From NCBI GenBank assembly GCA_003989085.1, contig RXIV01000001.1, positions 310,001 through 374,000 of the forward strand: DNA of 64,000 bases, given 5' to 3'. Of the stretch, positions 45,085 to 55,000 are shown in pieces (the stretch's first letter is position 1; every line of letters begins with the position of its first letter). The notes below the pieces were generated by a model. It was not told the DNA's origin. It ran no database searches and was given only the letters and a program-made list of their open reading frames with translations. This stretch comes from Candidatus Competibacteraceae bacterium (GTDB lineage: Bacteria > Pseudomonadota > Gammaproteobacteria > Competibacterales > Competibacteraceae). The translations under genes were made by a program, and so were the position numbers.

Positions 45085-45516
45085 ATGGCCGTGGAACGCA
45101 CCTTGTCCATCATTAAACCCGACGCCGTCGCTCGCAACGTCATCGGCAAAATCTATAGTCGCTTCGAGGATCAGGGCTTGCGGATTATCGCTGCCCGGAT
45201 GCTGCACTTGAGCCGCACTCAAGCCGAACAGTTCTATGCAATCCATCGTGAGCGGCCCTTTTACCAGGAACTGGTCGCCTACATGACCTCCGGCCCGGTC
45301 ATGGCGCAGGTGTTGGAAGGGGACGACGCCATCGCTAAAAATCGGGAAATCATGGGCGCGACTGATCCTAAAAAAGCTGCGCCCGATACGCTCCGCGCCG
45401 AATTTGCCGAGAGCATCACCCGTAACGCTGTTCACGGTTCCGATGCGCCAGAGACCGCCGCCGATGAAATCGCCTTCTTTTTTGGCCAGGACGGCCTGTG
45501 TCCACGCACCTCCTGA
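45085..45516 (+). CDS. ndk: Nucleoside diphosphate kinase
   Basis: A 143-residue enzyme balancing nucleoside triphosphates. The catalytic His is His117 in RNAVHGSD, and Lys11 in LSIIKPDAV binds phosphate. All family residues are present and length is standard. It begins the run ndk-rlmN-pilF-rodZ-hisS, the usual order in gammaproteobacteria. A GTG-started reading of rlmN could overlap its end by 19 bases. Confidence 0.97.
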   Translation: MAVERTLSIIKPDAVARNVIGKIYSRFEDQGLRIIAARMLHLSRTQAEQFYAIHRERPFYQELVAYMTSGPVMAQVLEGDDAIAKNREIMGATDPKKAAPDTLRAEFAESITRNAVHGSDAPETAADEIAFFFGQDGLCPRTS

Positions 45517-45539
45517 ACCCACCCAGAGTAACTTCCGCC

Positions 45540-46637
45540 ATGATCGCGTCCACCAGCAAGCGTAATCTGCTCGATCTGGATCGCCGCGATCTGGACGCCT
45601 TTTTTGCTGGACTCGGCGAAAAACCCTTTCGCGCCGTTCAGCTGATGAAGTGGCTTTACCACGAGCGAGTCACCGACTTTGCCGCTATGACCAACTTGGG
45701 CAAGGCGCTGCGGGAACGGCTGGCGGAATGCGCTGAGATTCGCCTGCCGGAAATTGTTCTCGATCAAGCCTCGCAGGATGGTTCCCACAAGTGGCTAATT
45801 CGGCTCGATAGCGGCAACAGCGTCGAAACCGTGTTCATCCCCGAACCGGATCGCGGCACCCTGTGTGTGTCCTCGCAGATCGGCTGCCCGCTGGATTGCT
45901 CGTTTTGCGCCACCGCTCAACAGGGCTTCAACCGCAACCTGAGCACCGCCGAAATCATCGGTCAAGTCTGGCAGGCCAGTCGGGCGTTGGGTGATGTCCG
46001 CAATGGCGAGCGCCGGATTACCAATATCGTGCTGATGGGCATGGGTGAGCCGCTGCTTAATTTCGCCAATGTGGTCAAGGCCACCGATCTGATGCAGGAT
46101 GATCTCGCTTTTGGCATTTCCAAGCGCAGGGTCACCCTTAGCACCGCCGGAGTGGTTCCGGCGCTTTACCGGCTGCGTGAAGTCTCTGAGGTGAGTCTGG
46201 CGGTTTCGCTGCACGCCCCGACCGACGAGTTGCGGAACCAGCTGGTGCCGCTGAATCGCAAATATCCGATTGCCGAACTGTTGGCTGCCTGTCAGGCGTA
46301 TATTGCCGACAAGCCGCACCGTCGAATTACCTGGGAATATGTGCTGCTGGACGGGATAAACGATGCTGAATCCGACGCCCACGCTCTGGCTTCGCTGATT
46401 CGGCGCATCCCGTCGAAGGTCAACCTGATTCCATTCAATCCGTTCCCGGCCACGCGCTATCGCCGTTCTAGTCCGGCGGTTATCGCTCGGTTCCAGGCCA
46501 TTCTCATAGCCTATGGCCTGACTACCGTGATCCGCAAGACCCGAGGCGATGACATCGCCGCCGCGTGTGGGCAATTAGCTGGACAAGTGCTGGCCAGGGG
46601 GCGTCGCCCGGTTCATACCCTGCAACTGGCCCGTTAG
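45540..46637 (+). CDS. rlmN: 23S rRNA (adenine2503-C2)/tRNA methyltransferase RlmN
   Basis: A 365-residue radical SAM enzyme that methylates A2503 of 23S rRNA and A37 of some tRNAs. The cluster motif is GCPLDCSFC with Cys116, Cys120 and Cys123. [12 protein letters not shown] near the end contains the conserved C-terminal Cys used in catalysis (about residue 345). The start at 45540 gives the family N-terminus ([23 protein letters not shown]). A GTG at 45498 inside ndk is an alternative. Confidence 0.95.
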   Translation: MIASTSKRNLLDLDRRDLDAFFAGLGEKPFRAVQLMKWLYHERVTDFAAMTNLGKALRERLAECAEIRLPEIVLDQASQDGSHKWLIRLDSGNSVETVFIPEPDRGTLCVSSQIGCPLDCSFCATAQQGFNRNLSTAEIIGQVWQASRALGDVRNGERRITNIVLMGMGEPLLNFANVVKATDLMQDDLAFGISKRRVTLSTAGVVPALYRLREVSEVSLAVSLHAPTDELRNQLVPLNRKYPIAELLAACQAYIADKPHRRITWEYVLLDGINDAESDAHALASLIRRIPSKVNLIPFNPFPATRYRRSSPAVIARFQAILIAYGLTTVIRKTRGDDIAAACGQLAGQVLARGRRPVHTLQLAR

Positions 46638-46650
46638 GGAGATCCCGAAG

Positions 46651-47406
46651 ATGCCGCTATCGTCCAAACTGTTCGCGTTGAGTCTGGCGCTGTTGCTGGC
46701 GGCCTGCGCGACGACCGACCAGGATTTCAACAAGAATGTCGCTGAGGCCAATTTCAAGCTGGGGATCGGCTATATGCAGTCTGGTCATTATGATGTCGCC
46801 ACCGAAAAGCTGCTGAAATCGCTGCAATTTGACGACACTAATCCGGAAACCCACAACGCCTTGGCTGTTTTATACGAAGAAGTCCGTGAGTACGGTCCCG
46901 CCGAGACCCACTATAAGCGGGCGATTGACCTCAAGCCCGACTATGCCTTGGCAAAAATCAATTACGCTCGATTCCTGTGCAACCACGAACCGGCCCGCAT
47001 CCCTGAGGGCGAGAGTGAGTTCCAGAAAATCGCCGCAGACTCAGCCAACGCCGGCGTGACCGCTGCTGACGCCTATGTCGGGCTGGCCGGGTGCGCTCGT
47101 AAACGTGACGACGCGGTCCAGGCGGAGGCCTTGCTGCGCAAGGCATTGGAGAGTAACCCCAAGAACACCGCTGCTCTGTACGAATTGGCCCAGATCAGCC
47201 AGAACCAGAACAAGACCTTGTCAGCTCGCGCTTTTCTGCAACGCTATCATGCCCAGACCCAGCCTACGCCGCAAAGCCTGGCGCTGGGCGTCTTGATTGA
47301 AACCGCCCCGGACGGTGATCCACAGTTGCGCCGGGAATACACCAAGCTGCTGCGATCCCAATTTCCTAATACCGATGAAACCCGCCGCCTGAACAAACCG
47401 GAATGA
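46651..47406 (+). CDS. pilF: PilF/PilW type IV pilus assembly lipoprotein
   Basis: A 251-residue lipoprotein with lipobox LLAAC at about Cys19, followed by about six TPR repeats. Family residues NFKLGIGYMQSGHYDVATEKL and ALAKINYARFLC match PilF/PilW, the outer-membrane pilotin that lets the PilQ secretin form oligomers. No other pilus genes are in the window; pilF normally sits here, between rlmN and rodZ. Its stop overlaps the rodZ start as ATGA. Confidence 0.93.
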   Translation: MPLSSKLFALSLALLLAACATTDQDFNKNVAEANFKLGIGYMQSGHYDVATEKLLKSLQFDDTNPETHNALAVLYEEVREYGPAETHYKRAIDLKPDYALAKINYARFLCNHEPARIPEGESEFQKIAADSANAGVTAADAYVGLAGCARKRDDAVQAEALLRKALESNPKNTAALYELAQISQNQNKTLSARAFLQRYHAQTQPTPQSLALGVLIETAPDGDPQLRREYTKLLRSQFPNTDETRRLNKPE

Positions 47407-48485
47407 GAGAACCTGGAATGAGTATGCCTGATTCCACTGTCGCTAATTTCACCCAATTACCTGACTCTACTGACGAGAACACTGAGTCGCCAGGCGCTTG
47501 GCTGGCCCGGATTCGCGCCGGCGCTGGTCTCGAACTACGCGAGGTTGCCCAGCAACTGCGCCTGAACCCAACCATCATCCAGGCCATTGAAGCGGATGAC
47601 TTCGCCCGGTTAGGGCCGCCGGTCTTTGTGCGCGGTTATCTCAGCCGTTACGCGCAACTGCTGGAGTTGCCGGAAGCAGGCGTTCTGGAACATTACCGCC
47701 GGCAGACCGACACCGCCAGCCAGGTTCCGACCCTGAAAGTAGTGCTGCCGATCCAGCGGCAAACCCGGGTGCGGGATTTACGCGGCCTGTTTTACCTGCT
47801 GGTCATGGGCGGTATCGGCTGGGCCGCAGTGGAGCATTTGGACGATCTGGCCCCTGGTCGGCTGACCGCGCTGTGGGCGGGCAATCGCCCCAGCAGCACT
47901 CAGACGGTCGCTACGCCGACGACTACAACATTACAAACCCAGTATCCATTCCAGTCCAAACCGGTGGAAACGGTGAACGAATCGCCGACCGTTAATCCAC
48001 CGCCTACCGTCGAACCAGCTCCGGTTCGCCCCGATCCTGATTTGGCTCCAGCCATTGCGGCCGAGCAACCCTCCTTGTCTCCGGCGGTGGATGCGGCTTC
48101 CACTCCGGCGGCATCCGGGACGGGAACCGCGCCTGCCGCCCCCGTTCTGGCGGTGTCCGGGATGGGAACCGCACCTGCCGTCCCTACCCTGTCGGTCAAC
48201 ACCACCTCCCCGGACAGCAGCGGCGCCGGGGCCAAGCTGTTGCTGGAATTTAGCAACGATTGCTGGGTCGAGGTGAAAGACGCCCAAGGCAACATACTGG
48301 CCAGCGGGATGATGCGGGCCAACACCACCCATACCCTGTCCGGGGTGACGCCATTCAAGGTTACGCTAGGCAATGCGCCCGCCGCCCGCATTATTTTTGA
48401 CGACCGGCTAGTCGACACCACGGTCTATATTCCCCGGCGCGGCACGGTCAGCCGCTTTACCTTGGATCGCGGCGACCAGCCCTGA
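47403..48485 (+). CDS. rodZ: Cell-shape protein RodZ
   Basis: A 360-residue bitopic protein. The N-terminal helix-turn-helix Xre-like part (about residues 30-95, GLELREVAQQLRLNPTIIQAIE) binds MreB in the cytoplasm; a membrane helix is at about 128-146; a long Pro/Thr/Ala-rich periplasmic linker follows, and the DUF4115 beta domain ends the protein (LLLEFSNDCWVEVKDAQG). The first ATG overlaps the pilF stop; an ATG five codons later is an alternative. Followed by a strong stem-loop before hisS. Confidence 0.94.
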   Translation: MREPGMSMPDSTVANFTQLPDSTDENTESPGAWLARIRAGAGLELREVAQQLRLNPTIIQAIEADDFARLGPPVFVRGYLSRYAQLLELPEAGVLEHYRRQTDTASQVPTLKVVLPIQRQTRVRDLRGLFYLLVMGGIGWAAVEHLDDLAPGRLTALWAGNRPSSTQTVATPTTTTLQTQYPFQSKPVETVNESPTVNPPPTVEPAPVRPDPDLAPAIAAEQPSLSPAVDAASTPAASGTGTAPAAPVLAVSGMGTAPAVPTLSVNTTSPDSSGAGAKLLLEFSNDCWVEVKDAQGNILASGMMRANTTHTLSGVTPFKVTLGNAPAARIIFDDRLVDTTVYIPRRGTVSRFTLDRGDQP

Positions 48486-48497
48486 TTTGATTCTCTG

Positions 48498-48534
48498 CGC
48501 TGCGTCGGTTCCCGCAACCGGCGCAGCGGCTTTC
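48498..48534 (+). terminator. Strong stem-loop after rodZ
   Basis: CGCTGCGTCGGTT (48498-48510) and AACCGGCGCAGCG (48516-48528) form a 13-bp stem with one G-U pair and a CCCGC loop, followed by GCTTTC. It lies 12 bases after the rodZ stop and 24 bases before the hisS ATG. The T-run is short, so partial termination or attenuation of hisS is as likely as full termination. Confidence 0.6.
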
Positions 48535-48557
48535 GCCCATCCTCTGGACTTCCATTC

Positions 48558-49844
48558 ATGGCCAAGCAGTTTCAAGCCATTCGCGGCATGAACGATATTC
48601 TGCCCGCCGAAACGGCGTTGTGGCAGCATCTTGAAACCACTGTGCGCGAGGTGCTCGCCGCCTATGACTATCAGGAAATCCGCCTGCCGCTGGTGGAGAA
48701 AACCGAGTTGTTCGCCCGCGCTATCGGCACAGTCACTGACATCGTCGAAAAGGAGATGTACACCTTTGCTGACCGCAATGGCGACAGCCTGACCCTGCGC
48801 CCGGAAGGCACCGCTGGCTGTGTGCGGGCCGGGCTGGAACATGGCCTGTTGCACAACCAGACCCGCCGGTTGTGGTACGCCGGGCCGATGTTCCGCTATG
48901 AGAAACCGCAAAAGGGCCGCTATCGTCAGTTTCACCAAGTCGGGGCCGAGGCTTATGGCATGGCTGGGCCGGATATCGACGCCGAACTCATCTGCCTGAG
49001 CGCCCGGCTCTGGCGGCGACTGGGTCTGGGTGAGGTTAGTCTGCAACTCAACACTCTCGGCTCCAGCGCGGCCCGTGCAGCCTACCGGGAACAACTGGTG
49101 AGCTATTTTACGGCGCGGCAGAGCGAACTGGACGAAGACAGTCGGCGGCGCTTGCAGAGTAATCCGCTGCGGATTCTGGACAGCAAGAACCCGACTATGC
49201 AGGCGGTTATCGCCGAAGCGCCGGCTCTGCTGGATCATCTCGATCCAGAGTCGCTGGCCCATTTCGAGGAACTCAAGGCGCTGCTGGACGCAGCCGGCAT
49301 TGTCTATCACATCAATCCCCGGCTGGTGCGCGGGCTGGATTACTACCGCCAGACCGTATTCGAGTGGGTGACGGACACTCTCGGCGCTCAGGGCGCGATC
49401 TGCGCTGGCGGCCGCTATGACGGGCTGATTGAAGAGCTGGGCGGGCCAGCGACTGGCGGGATCGGTTTTGCAATGGGTCTGGAGCGACTGGTCGCGATGC
49501 TGAGCGCTGCCGGGCAACCGGGCGCGGATGTGGCTCCTCACGCCTATCTGATCACGGTGGGCGCGGCGGCCCAGCGGCTGGGTCTGGCTCTGGCGGAACA
49601 ATGGCGCGATCAGTGGCCGGCGCTGCGCTTGCGGTTGAATTGCGGCGGCGGCAGCTTCAAGTCCCAGTTCCGCCGCGCCGATCACAGCAATGCCCGGTTT
49701 GCGCTGATACTCGGTGAGGAGGAGGCCAGTACCGGCATGGTCGCTATCAAACCCTTGCGTGAAGCCCAAGGCGAACAAATGACCCTGCCGCAGGATCAGG
49801 CCGCCGCCTGGCTGCGGAACGCCACGTTGGAAAAGAACCCATAA
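48558..49844 (+). CDS. hisS: Histidyl-tRNA synthetase
   Basis: A 428-residue class II aminoacyl-tRNA synthetase. Motif 2 reads [11 protein letters not shown] with [18 protein letters not shown], and the His-specific blocks [12 protein letters not shown] and [13 protein letters not shown] (histidine A and motif 3) are present, as is the C-terminal anticodon-binding domain. All functional regions are intact and length is normal (424 in Escherichia coli). Gene order rodZ-hisS-yfgM-bamB is usual; ispG, commonly between rodZ and hisS, is absent. Confidence 0.97.
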   Translation: MAKQFQAIRGMNDILPAETALWQHLETTVREVLAAYDYQEIRLPLVEKTELFARAIGTVTDIVEKEMYTFADRNGDSLTLRPEGTAGCVRAGLEHGLLHNQTRRLWYAGPMFRYEKPQKGRYRQFHQVGAEAYGMAGPDIDAELICLSARLWRRLGLGEVSLQLNTLGSSAARAAYREQLVSYFTARQSELDEDSRRRLQSNPLRILDSKNPTMQAVIAEAPALLDHLDPESLAHFEELKALLDAAGIVYHINPRLVRGLDYYRQTVFEWVTDTLGAQGAICAGGRYDGLIEELGGPATGGIGFAMGLERLVAMLSAAGQPGADVAPHAYLITVGAAAQRLGLALAEQWRDQWPALRLRLNCGGGSFKSQFRRADHSNARFALILGEEEASTGMVAIKPLREAQGEQMTLPQDQAAAWLRNATLEKNP

Positions 49845-49877
49845 TCTACCGGAAAGAATGGCTGAGGATATAAGCAG

Positions 49878-50774
49878 ATGGAGCAATACACCGACGACGA
49901 ACGAGTCGAGGATCTAAAAAAGTGGTGGCAGGACAACGGGGCCAGCATCCTGATCGGCATCGGGCTGGGCGTACTGGCGATTTTCGGTTGGCAATACTGG
50001 CGCTCCTACCGCGACACGCAGGCCGAACACGCTTCGCAGGCGTATGAGGCGTTCGTGGCGGCAGCGGAAAAGCCCGATGTTGAGCAAGCCCGGCAGCGCG
50101 GCCAAGCTGTTCTGAGCGATTTTCCGAAATCGCCTTATGCGGCATTGGCAGCGTTGCGGCTGGCTAAACTGGCGATGGACACCGGCGATGCGACGACAGC
50201 AAGGCAACGGCTGGAATGGGTGATCGCCAACGCCAAGTTGGACGAGGTCAAGGACATTGCCCGGTTGCGGTTGGCGCGGGTGCATCTGGCTGCTGGGCAA
50301 CTGGCCGAGGCCGGGGCATTGCTGGACAGCGTGGCTACCGCCAGTCTGGACGCCGAACGCGACGAATTGCGAGGCGATGTGTATTTGGCGGGTCACGATC
50401 CCGCCAAAGCCAGAACCGCCTATACCGCCGCACTAGCGGCCGGCGGTGGACAAGGGTTGCTGCAACTGAAAATTGATAACTTGGCCGTACCCACCGCCGA
50501 CATGATCGTTATTGATGCGCCGGCCCCGCCGCCGGAGGCGCAACCTGAACCAGCGCCGGCTTCGGCAGAATCCGCCCCGGTTTCGATCAAACCGGCCGTA
50601 ACAGCACTGGCCCCGACAGAACCCGTTTCAGCGCCGGCCCCGGCAGAACCTGCCACAGTTTCGGTGCCGGTTGAAACTGCCCCGGCTCTCACAGCTCCAG
50701 CGACTCCGGCAACACCGGCAGCGGTTGAGCCGGTTCCCGTTGCGCCGCCTGCTCCCACCTCATCAGGGCAATAA
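49878..50774 (+). CDS. yfgM: YfgM-family membrane-anchored TPR protein with long Pro/Ala tail
   Basis: A 298-residue protein. The N-terminus YTDDERVEDLKKWWQDNG followed by one membrane helix (about 17-36) and a TPR-like periplasmic domain (about 40-205) matches YfgM, an ancillary SecYEG/PpiD-associated chaperone. The last 90 residues are an Ala/Pro/Val/Glu-rich low-complexity tail that standard YfgM (206 residues) lacks. The gene ends two bases before bamB. Confidence 0.9.
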   Translation: MEQYTDDERVEDLKKWWQDNGASILIGIGLGVLAIFGWQYWRSYRDTQAEHASQAYEAFVAAAEKPDVEQARQRGQAVLSDFPKSPYAALAALRLAKLAMDTGDATTARQRLEWVIANAKLDEVKDIARLRLARVHLAAGQLAEAGALLDSVATASLDAERDELRGDVYLAGHDPAKARTAYTAALAAGGGQGLLQLKIDNLAVPTADMIVIDAPAPPPEAQPEPAPASAESAPVSIKPAVTALAPTEPVSAPAPAEPATVSVPVETAPALTAPATPATPAAVEPVPVAPPAPTSSGQ

Positions 50775-50776
50775 CT

Positions 50777-51934
50777 ATGATCCGCCGCGCATTCCTGCTT
50801 CTGATTCTGGTTCTGAGCGCCGGCTGTAGCATGATTGGTGGCTGGTTCAGTTCCGACAACACCCTCCCGCCCGCTGAGTTGCAAACCGTCGCTCAGCCGA
50901 TTGGCGTTCAGCAGCTTTGGGAGACCAAGGTCGGCGCGGGCGCAAAAGATCAGTTTCTCCGACTGGTTCCAGCGTTGGCCGACGGGCGGATTTACGCGGC
51001 CAGCGCTGATGGCGTGGTTATGGCGCTGGATGCACTCACCGGCCAGCGACTGTGGGAAACCAATACTCAACTGCCCATCACCGGCGGTGTTGGGCTGAGC
51101 GAGACCGGGCTGGTCTTGGTCGGCACCAGCAAGGGTCAGGTCGTCGCGTTGCAGCAGGAGAACGGTCAGGAAGCGTGGCGGGCGCAGGTGTCCAGTGAGG
51201 TGTTGGCGCCGCCTCGCGCCGGTAATGGCATCGTGGTGGTGCGTTCCGGCGATGGCAAATTCACCGGCCTTGACGCCCGCACCGGTGAGCGGCGTTGGGT
51301 TTACGTCCATTCCGTCCCTGCTCTTAGCTTGCGCGGCAGCGCTCCGCCGTTGGTGGTGCAAGGGTTAGTGGTAGCTGGACTGGATAGCGGCAAACTGCTG
51401 GTGCTGTCGCTGGACAAGGGCTTGCCGTTGACTGAAAAAACCATCGCCGCGCCGCGTGGGCGCACCGAAATCGAACGGATGATCGACATCGACTCGGAAC
51501 CCAAGGTGGTTGGCGATACACTTTATCTGGCCGCTTATCGCGGCAGTGTCGCCGCCATTGACATGCGTGGCGGCAACCTGGTCTGGACCCGCGATCTATC
51601 CAGCTATGCCGGTCTCGCTGTTGACGCCGGGCAGGTCTACGTCAGCGACGATACCGATGCGGTGATAGCGCTGGATCGCCGCAGTGGCGGGACGCTCTGG
51701 AAACAGCCGGAACTGACAGGTCGCCGGTTATCTGCTCCGGTCGCGACAGATGATTATGTGGTGGTCGGTGATTTTGAAGGCTATTTACACTGGTTGAGCA
51801 AGGACAGCGGCCGGATCGTCGGCAGGGTTCGCGCCGCCAGCGCCTCGATCATTACGCCACCCATCGCCGCCGGCAATATAGTGTTTGTGTACGGCAAGGG
51901 CGGGACGCTCAGCGCGTTCCGCGCTGGAGGCTAA
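50777..51934 (+). CDS. bamB: Outer-membrane assembly lipoprotein BamB
   Basis: A 385-residue lipoprotein of the BAM complex that inserts beta-barrels into the outer membrane. The lipobox is LSAGC with Cys17. Repeats of PQQ type (GxVxALDxxTGxxLWE-like, e.g. MALDALTGQRLWE and IALDRRSGGTLWKQ) form an eight-bladed propeller. It is the last gene of the housekeeping run. In many relatives the GTPase gene der follows directly; here the NRPS gene does. Confidence 0.96.
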   Translation: MIRRAFLLLILVLSAGCSMIGGWFSSDNTLPPAELQTVAQPIGVQQLWETKVGAGAKDQFLRLVPALADGRIYAASADGVVMALDALTGQRLWETNTQLPITGGVGLSETGLVLVGTSKGQVVALQQENGQEAWRAQVSSEVLAPPRAGNGIVVVRSGDGKFTGLDARTGERRWVYVHSVPALSLRGSAPPLVVQGLVVAGLDSGKLLVLSLDKGLPLTEKTIAAPRGRTEIERMIDIDSEPKVVGDTLYLAAYRGSVAAIDMRGGNLVWTRDLSSYAGLAVDAGQVYVSDDTDAVIALDRRSGGTLWKQPELTGRRLSAPVATDDYVVVGDFEGYLHWLSKDSGRIVGRVRAASASIITPPIAAGNIVFVYGKGGTLSAFRAGG

Positions 51935-51953
51935 AAACCCGGACGGGTGTTTC
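51933..51953 (+). terminator. Possible terminator after bamB
   Basis: AAAAACCC and GGGTGTTT flank GGAC and can pair with one bulged G, ending in TTT. It overlaps the bamB stop codon. A weak hairpin, placed where the bamB and NRPS units would be separated. Confidence 0.35.
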
Positions 51954-52068
51954 CAGCTTAAAACCGGTTGGGATGAGCGGGTCGAATCCTGTTCTTCAAC
52001 ACTGAATAGCCTTTCGATGAATCTCATTCAATCGTTGCGCGGCTTGTGTTGAGATAGCGAGGAACCCC

Positions 52069-55000
52069 ATGCAATTCCAAACTTTTGAACTCACGCAAAA
52101 CCAACTGCGGATCCTTGAAACGCCCGAATACGATGGCAATCGTTGCGCCGTATTCCGGCTGGAAGGCTCTTTGGACGAGGCCCGGTTAAGTCACGCAGTG
52201 CAACAGGTGGTTCGCCATTGTCCTCCTTTCGCCTACAAGTTTCTGAAGGTGGACGATGCCCGGCAAATTTTTCTGAGTCCCGATCATCAGGGTGAATTGA
52301 GCGTAATTGACGCCAGCACCGGGGGACAGGAAACCGTTTACGCGCTGATTGAAAACTTCCGTAACCGACGCTTTCGACTGGACGGCGGTGCGCCGTATCT
52401 ATTCTGCCTGCTGCGCGGTCAAGACCTAAACCACCTGGTTTTCGTCTGCCACCCTGCCCTGATTGACCGCTTTTCCCTCAAACCTTTATTTGCCGCGCTG
52501 GCCGTCGCCTATCAGGGCGGCGAGTTGCCCGAGCACCTGGGTTTGCCGCAGGACGCGCTGCTGGAGGCGGAAAAGCACCGTCTGGCCGGGGCGCAATACG
52601 CAGAAAGCCTGCGCTTCTGGCTGCAACTGGTTCAGGATACAGCCTTCGAGTGGCGTCCTGCCCGGCTGGAAAGCGATTTGGCTGATAATTACTTCAGCGT
52701 CACCCTGTCCGAAGAAGACACCGCAACCTTGGCTCGCTTAGCCCAGGAATTAGGCATCGGCCTCGATCATTTGCTGCTGTTTTGCTTTCACCTGTTCCTG
52801 TTTCGGGTCACCCGCAACGAAACGGTGCTGACCACTTATTGCCACCGCATTCGCACCGGCGCACCCGAGCAGATCGGTTTCAACGAAAATAAACCAGTCT
52901 TCAAAAGCTTGCTGACCCCCGAACAATCGGTCGCCGGATTTTTCCGCCAGGCCGCCCGATTACTCGCCCAGACACAATTTCACTCTGATATTCCATCGCG
53001 GGAAGTTATTCAGGAGCTGCTGCGGCTTAACCCGGATTATCGTTGGCCAACCAACGTCCTGTTTGACGAAGACACCCTGCCTTACCGGGAACTGGCGCTG
53101 GACGGGATCACCGCTACTCTGCTGCCGTTCTTCTCGCACCGGCTGGAAAGCGAGGATATTGCTGTTTATTTCGACCTGCGTGAACACATCACTTTCCATG
53201 TGCTGGCCCGTTCCCCCCAGGACATCTCTGGCCTGAACATGGCCTTTGCCCATTACCTGGCGCTGCTCGATCATCTGCCCGAAGACTTGCAGCGACCGGT
53301 CGCCGCACTCCGTTTGTTCACCGAACCTCTGCAACAACAGGCTTTGGCATTTGCGGATGGCGGCCCGCTGGTTACGCCAGCGGTCGATGTACTCACGCAA
53401 TTCGCCGCCGCCTGCGCCCGCTGTCCGGACGCCCCGGCGCTCAGTTTCGGCGACATTCACCTGAGCTACGATCAACTGTCCCGTTCCGCAGGATCGGTCG
53501 CAGCTCACTTGAAAACCTATTGCGCGGGTCATGCCGAACCGTTGATTGGCATCTGTCTGTCGCGCAGTGAACGGATGATTCAGGCCATTCTCGGCATCCT
53601 GGCCGCAAATGCGGGTTATCTGCCGCTGGACCCGCAAATGCCTGCCGAGCGTCTTGGCTTTATCGCCAGCGATGCCCAACTGGCGGCAGTCATCGCCGAT
53701 GCTGCGACCCGCGCCACCATCGCCGCGATGGTCGATTGTCCGGTGGTTGCGATTGAAGACCTGCTCGATGCGCCGACGCCCATGCCGATCCCGGCGGATT
53801 CCGCAGACATCGCCCACCAGACCGCCTATGTGATTTACACCTCCGGCACCACCGGCAAACCCAAGGGCGTGGTGATCGAACGGGGGATGCTGGCCCATTT
53901 CATCGCCGCGCTGGAAGGGGTGTGGGATCGCGGGCTGGGGAGCCGCTGGCTGCAATTCGCCTCGGTCAATTTCGACGCCAGCGTGCTGGAAATCTTCAAT
54001 CCGCTGACTCACGGCGGTGAACTGATCGTGGCCCCCAGCGAGGCTCGCGCCGATCCGGAAGCGGTGTTCCGTCTGCTCCGGGACAGTCGCGTCACCCATG
54101 CCTTCGTGCCGCCGGCCCTGCTGCGATTACTGCCGCGCCGCCCGTTGCCGGACCTGACCACCATCTTTTGCGGTGGGGAAGCTAGCGATGAAGAAACGGT
54201 GCGCTTTTGGTCAAAAGCGGTGGAACTGGCCAATGTGTATGGCCCTACCGAAACCACCGTGCTGGCTACGGTCAACCGGATGGGCGGTTACAAAGCGGCT
54301 AATCAGCTCGGTCGCCCGTTGCGTGGCTACCAGACCTACATCTTCGATAACGACGAGCAGTTGACGCCGCTGGGTGGCATTGGCGAGATCAGCATTGGCG
54401 GCCATGCAGTGGCGCGGGGCTATCTGGGGCGGGAGGAACTGACCGCACAGAAATTCCGACCTAATCCTTATGGACCAGGGCGAATCTACCGAACCGGCGA
54501 TCTGGGCCGATTTCTGCCCAACGGTGATCTGGAATTTCTGGGCCGCAGCGATTTTCAGGTCAAGATTCGCGGCTTTCGCATCGAATTGGGTGATATTGAA
54601 AGCGCGATTACCGACCAGCCCGAAGTCAAGGGCGTCTATGTCGGCGTGTTCGACTATCAGGGCAGCAAGGCGCTGCTGGCCTGGTATGTCGCGGCCTTAT
54701 CCCCGGAAATGCTGCGCGAGCGGCTGGCGCAACGATTACAGCATTACATGATTCCGGCCTTCCTGATCCCGATACCCGCTTTCCCATTGAACTTGAGCGG
54801 CAAGATCGACCGGACCCGGCTGCCGATGCCGGCGCCTGACCAAGCGCCCGTCGATGCTCGACCGCTGGATGAACTGGAAAGTCAGGTGCGGGATTTCTGG
54901 GCGGCCGTGCTGAATGTCGCCCCAGCCACTCTCGGCGCAAGCAGTCACTTTTTCCACCTGGGCGGCCATTCACTGCTGGCGGCGCTGGTCTGCAACCGGC

